This document shows positions 60,496-64,000 of a DNA stretch of 64,000 nucleotides, one piece after another. The stretch is from Symsagittifera roscoffensis (Eukaryota; Xenacoelomorpha; Acoela; Convolutidae), in contig NC_087068.1 in the NCBI RefSeq assembly GCF_963678635.1, forward strand, positions 7,159,907 through 7,223,906. The letters are read 5' to 3'. A program made the position numbers and the translations under genes. The first letter of the stretch is position 1. Each line of letters begins with the position of its first letter. Under the pieces are notes generated by a model, which was not told the DNA's origin, made no database searches, and saw nothing but the letters and a program-made list of their open reading frames with translations.

Positions 60496-61939
60496 ATGAA
60501 CGACGGAGATTCGGCGGCTCTTGTCATTGACAACGGATCCGGACTGATCAAGGCCGGATTCGCCGGTACTTCTTTTTAAACTAGATTAGTTATGAAATTT
60601 CTTAAAATAAATTCAAATATTTGTTAAGAAAAGAAATTTGTAAAGCTGTTGAATATTTTTATTCAGGTGATGACCGCCCACTATTTGACTTCCCTTCGGT
60701 CGTTGGACGTCTGCAAACGGGCATGGGACTTACAGGCATATATCATAAAGATGCTTACGTTGGAGACGAGGCAGAGAGCAAGCGAGGAATCCTCAACCTC
60801 AAATACCCGATCGAGTGTGGAGTCGTGACCAACTGGGAAGACATGGAAAAGATCTGGCACCACATCTACTACAAAAAACTTCAAGTGGATCCAAAAGAAC
60901 GCCCGGTGCTGCTCATTGATACGCTTTTGAGTCCGAAAGAAAACAGGGAAAAGATGACCGAAACGATGTTCGAGAAATTTAACACGCCAGCGTTACATAT
61001 TACCAATCAAAATGTTCTGTCGCTTTACGCCTCAGGACGACCGACTGGAATCGTAATAAACTCTGGTGAAGGTGTATCATGCATTGCTCCTGTGTTTGAC
61101 CGTTTCTTATTGCCTGATAAAAGCGACCGACTGGATTTTGCCGGAAAGGACGTAACTAGTAAGTTAAGCATTTTAATCTCTATTGTTAGAGTTTATAACA
61201 TTGAACCAATAAAAACCAACAACAGTAAAAATTCTACAGCAATTTGATTTGAATGCTTTGACCACAGTTGTCATACAATTATAGATTTAAAAAACCAATC
61301 GAATTTTTCCGAAATGTTTTAGTTTTACCTTTTAAACTGGCTCTCTTTTTTCTGCGATAAAATCAAAACACGAACTGTTTAGACTACTATCTGGAACTCT
61401 TGGAGAAGCGTGGATACTCCTTCATATCAGAAATTGTGCGAGAGATCAAAGAGGAGCTGGCTTATACTGCCCCGGACTTTGAGGCGGAACTTCTCACAGC
61501 TTCTTATAGCTCCAGCCTCGAAAAATCGTACGAGCTCCCCGACGGCCAGGTGATTTCAACGGGAGTCGAGCGATTTTCGTCTTCCGAGGTTCTTTTCAAA
61601 CCCAACTTAATAAACAAAAATTCTGTTGGAATCCACGAGGCAACATTCGACTCAATCATGAAGTGCGATGAAGACATTCGAGAAGATCTATTTGCCAACA
61701 TCGTCTTGTCCGGAGGCACGACTTATTTCCCCGGATTTGCAGACCGCATGGAAAAGGAACTCTCTTCCCTGGCGCCGAAAAAAACGAAGATCAAGGTCAT
61801 CGCTCCTCCTGAGAGGAAATATATTGCCTGGATCGGGGGATCTATTCTGGCTTCTTTGAGCAGCTTCCAACAGATATTGATCTCGAAGCAGGAGTATGAT
61901 GAATTTGGCCCCACTATTGTGCATCAAAAGTGCTGGTGA
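60496..61939 (+). CDS. Divergent actin-like protein, three exons
   Basis: Exons 60496-60565, 60667-61158 and 61383-61939 join at standard GT/AG sites with phases 1 and 1, giving 372 residues and TGA. Introns are 101 and 224 nt. Alignment by eye to conventional actin is continuous from [20 protein letters not shown] to IVHQKCW. Phosphate loop 1 (DNGSG), LSGGTT and APPERKY are kept. Phosphate loop 2 is NSGEGVSC in place of DSGDGVTH, so the equivalents of Asp154, Asp157 and His161 are Asn, Glu and Cys. The methyl-histidine site (YPIEHG) is YPIECG. The DNase loop lacks Gln41, Met44 and Met47. Four residues are missing after GYSF, and the C-terminal Phe is Trp. The frame is intact, so it is probably a functional paralogue with altered ATP turnover; I do not assign a symbol. 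Confidence 0.9.
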
Positions 61940-62044
61940 AAATTCAATTATACAAATTACATATCGATAGTTTTGATTAAACAATAGTTCATTATTGTAC
62001 AATAGACAGTTTATGCTTTTAAGCAAAAGAACTATAAGCAAAAG

Positions 62045-62050
62045 AATAAA
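62045..62050 (+). terminator. Poly(A) signal of the actin-like gene
   Basis: AATAAA about 106 nt after the stop codon, in an AT-rich 3' region: a plausible position for the transcript end. Confidence 0.5.
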
Positions 62051-62880
62051 AATAACCACCAACGGATTTAGGAAAGGGACGGGGGACGCCCCATCTTCAG
62101 GGATTCGACCTTATACCGACCCAAAGGGTCCCCCTTTGTACTAATTTGAATATCCATTTTTGGCTGAAGGACCCTAAAATTTTTTTAAAGGCGCCTTTGG
62201 TGCCAATATTTACTAATTTTGAGGGGGACAGCGCCAAGAAACGCAATTTTTTGTTCTTAATGTTCCAAAAAATGCCTTGGCCTGTTTTTTCAAACCCTGC
62301 GACACAGAAAATTAGAAAATTTACGCCAAAAAGGGTCTTCTTCGTGCTTTGGGAGAGCTCGGAAAATCAATTTAATCAACCTTAAAAAAACGTCAACAAA
62401 ATTATCAAAAATTTTTTTAAAGTCCTTGTAAAAATCCCAGATCCGCACCTAATCATGTTAATGCTTGTTGTTTGGCAGTTGAAGTATTATTTCAAAAACT
62501 AATCACAGTTTTCAGAATGCTCTTTTGAATCAATGAAAGGCCTTTTAGTGAGAATCAAGCTATAACTTTCCTAAGCCATTCGAACTTTGCAAAAGTTAAG
62601 CAACGTTCAAATAGTTTTACACATTCACAAACAAAACTAGGATAGCAAATATATAATTAAAATAAATATTTTTCTCAATTCTTTGTTAATTTTTTGTCCG
62701 ATTTTTAAAGCTGTCAGGGGCTACAATATGTTCAGTTGTCAATCATCCTAGTTGTCAATCATCCTAGTTGCTATTCTTTATTTCTCATACTTTAATTAAG
62801 TGTGAGTTTGGTACCTGCCTGTTAATCAACTTAAAGCTGTCTAGCTGTTATGTATTGACCTCTAGTTCACTCTCTTATTT
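62051..62880. other. Spacer and possible retrotransposon leader
   Basis: No gene was seen. A 16 bp direct repeat, agttgtcaatcatcct, is present twice in tandem near 62734. Sequence from about 62712 (tgtcaggggc) to the gag may include the 5' LTR, but the second LTR is outside the window, so its limits cannot be set. Confidence 0.3.
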
Positions 62881-62940
62881 ATGCGAACTAGAATACAGTC
62901 AATTGAGTATTTAACAGCCATCGTTTTACTAACCCTTGTT

Positions 62941-64000
62941 ATGGCGCAGCCAGTGGATGGTGGGGGAAAAACCCCCTTGGAATTGTGGCCTTCTGGCCTC
63001 CGAATCAGGCGGAACCGCAACTTTTATGGGAACACTGGAAACAACGATTTCATTGGGCGATGGTGGCGAAACATGGACTAGTCTCGTCAGAATACTACTT
63101 TGCATCGACATTAACTGAAGCACAGATTACAGACCTGGGTGACATTGGTGGAAAACCACGGGCAGAAGGTGAACGTACACTGATATCGAATCTGTATTTA
63201 TGCCTGGGACATGAGGGACAGAGAGCCTTGCATAACCAGCATCCACATTTAGATATGGAAACAATACGATACCCACGTTTTTTGAATACCTGTGTAGCTC
63301 TTTTTCAGAAAGAGCGGAACGAAACGTACGAGATGTACCAGATGTTGTCGAGAAAACAAAAGGAGGGCGAGAGTCTAGAATCGTTCTATGCAGAACTTAG
63401 CGGAATGGCGGCAAGATGCAATTTGGGCACCCAGGAGCGGAAGATGGTGAGAGACATATTTATTTTCAACATGAGGAACAGGGACGCGGAGAACGAGCTG
63501 TGTAGGGAAACTAAAACCCCGGAAGAAGCCTTGCGAATCGCAATGTCATATGAAAGAGGAGACAAGTACGCAAGGAGCTACAAGGGCGCCGTATCCGGTT
63601 CCACGGGAATGGCGCATCCATCGCCAGGGGGTTCCCTACAGATCAAAACGGAACCAGTCAGCAATATTCGCGGATCCAGGGGACGAGGAATGCCAAGGGG
63701 ACGGGGTCAATATCCACATCGTGGAGGAGGTCGAACACAAGATCGAATGTAAGAGCGCAGATGTTACAACTGCGATCAACCGATCTTCACCCCAGAACAC
63801 CGACAACGATGCCCAGCAAGAGCCGTCACATGCAATTTCTGCAAAAAGATTGGGCACTTTGAGAGGACTTGCCGGGGAAAACGACAATCCAGGGTGGGGG
63901 GGGGGGGGACAACCGGTTGGATTGATCCAAGGGGATGAGCTATTCGACGAAGAAGATACCCCCTCGGATGACGTGGAGCCCCAAGCTGCGGCAAATTCAG
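62941..64000 (+). pseudogene. LTR-retrotransposon gag, interrupted and incomplete
   Basis: The main frame, from 62985 to TAA at 63750-63752, has the gag capsid features LLWEHWKQRF, LYLCLGHEGQRAL and SRKQKEGESLESFYAEL, then an RGRG-rich basic tract. The same frame continues past the TAA into two zinc knuckles: CYNC...H...C (63762-63812, C-X2-C-X8-H-X3-C) and CNFCKKIGHFERTC (63831-63872, canonical CCHC). Knuckle pairs of this kind are typical of Ty3/gypsy-type elements of animals. The best ATG (62941, MAQPVDGGGKTP) is in another frame, implying a one-base shift in the g/a/c runs near 62970. A run of 13 G (63896-63908) shifts the frame again; a tract one base shorter would restore QPVGLIQGDELFDEEDTPSD. 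The protease and later genes lie beyond the window. Confidence 0.8.

Noticed and set aside
60281-60499. Upstream open frame overlapping the actin-like ATG
   Set aside because: AT-rich, no family similarity, and likely 5' of the transcription start if the TATA-like box at 60457 is used.
62712-62940. 5' LTR and primer-binding site of the gag-bearing element
   Set aside because: A tgt start and a tggcgcagcc word just before the gag are suggestive, but without the 3' LTR inside the window the limits cannot be supported.

Overview
This is an AT-rich eukaryotic genomic window. It has spliced genes with short GC-richer exons, long introns, two or more retroelement relics, an incomplete retrotransposon gag and a very large minisatellite. 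An animal source, probably an invertebrate, fits best: the actin-like gene, the gag zinc knuckles and the reverse-transcriptase relic are all of kinds common in metazoan genomes. I cannot name the species.

Layout. 0-3.7 kb: intergenic DNA with a ~140 bp tandem repeat, a 200 bp fold-back element and a decayed copy of a dispersed repeat. 7.2-11.1 kb: minus-strand retroelement debris, namely a reverse transcriptase with a stop codon just before its YADD box and a more decayed gag/protease relic next to it. 15.3-54.4 kb: I assemble a minus-strand gene from nine exons (63, 75, 132, 117, 150, 117, 120, 137 and 103 nt). Every junction can be placed on a GT/AG pair, and the exons join into one open frame of 338 codons including the stop. 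The product is a heptad-rich coiled-coil protein with a Ser/Gly/Thr-rich tail; I do not recognise its family, and the 5' end was not found. The intron between its 41.6 kb and 16.3 kb exons is ~25.2 kb long and about 90% filled by a 22.75 kb array of the 16-mer tttcgcccctcacacg. The very long plus-strand reading frames there are an arithmetic artefact of that 16-mer. A second, shorter array with an orientation switch lies in the preceding intron. A 2.6-3.1 kb segment, including a 117 nt exon, is duplicated (39.8-42.4 and 44.7-47.8 kb) and carries copies of an inverted-repeat-ended element whose tip contains the hairpin motif GCGAAGC.

57.8-60.3 kb: a ghost copy of a coiled-coil exon, ~50 bp tandem repeats, and a GC-richer stretch with clustered transcription-factor-like motifs. 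60.5-61.9 kb: a complete three-exon actin-like gene (372 aa) whose ATP-hydrolysis residues and methyl-histidine position are substituted. 62.9 kb to the end: the gag of an LTR-type retrotransposon, interrupted by a frame break, a stop codon and a 13-G run, and cut by the window edge.

The actin-like gene and the coiled-coil gene are on opposite strands and may diverge from a shared region around 55-60 kb, but the sequence does not prove this. All splice assignments are by eye.
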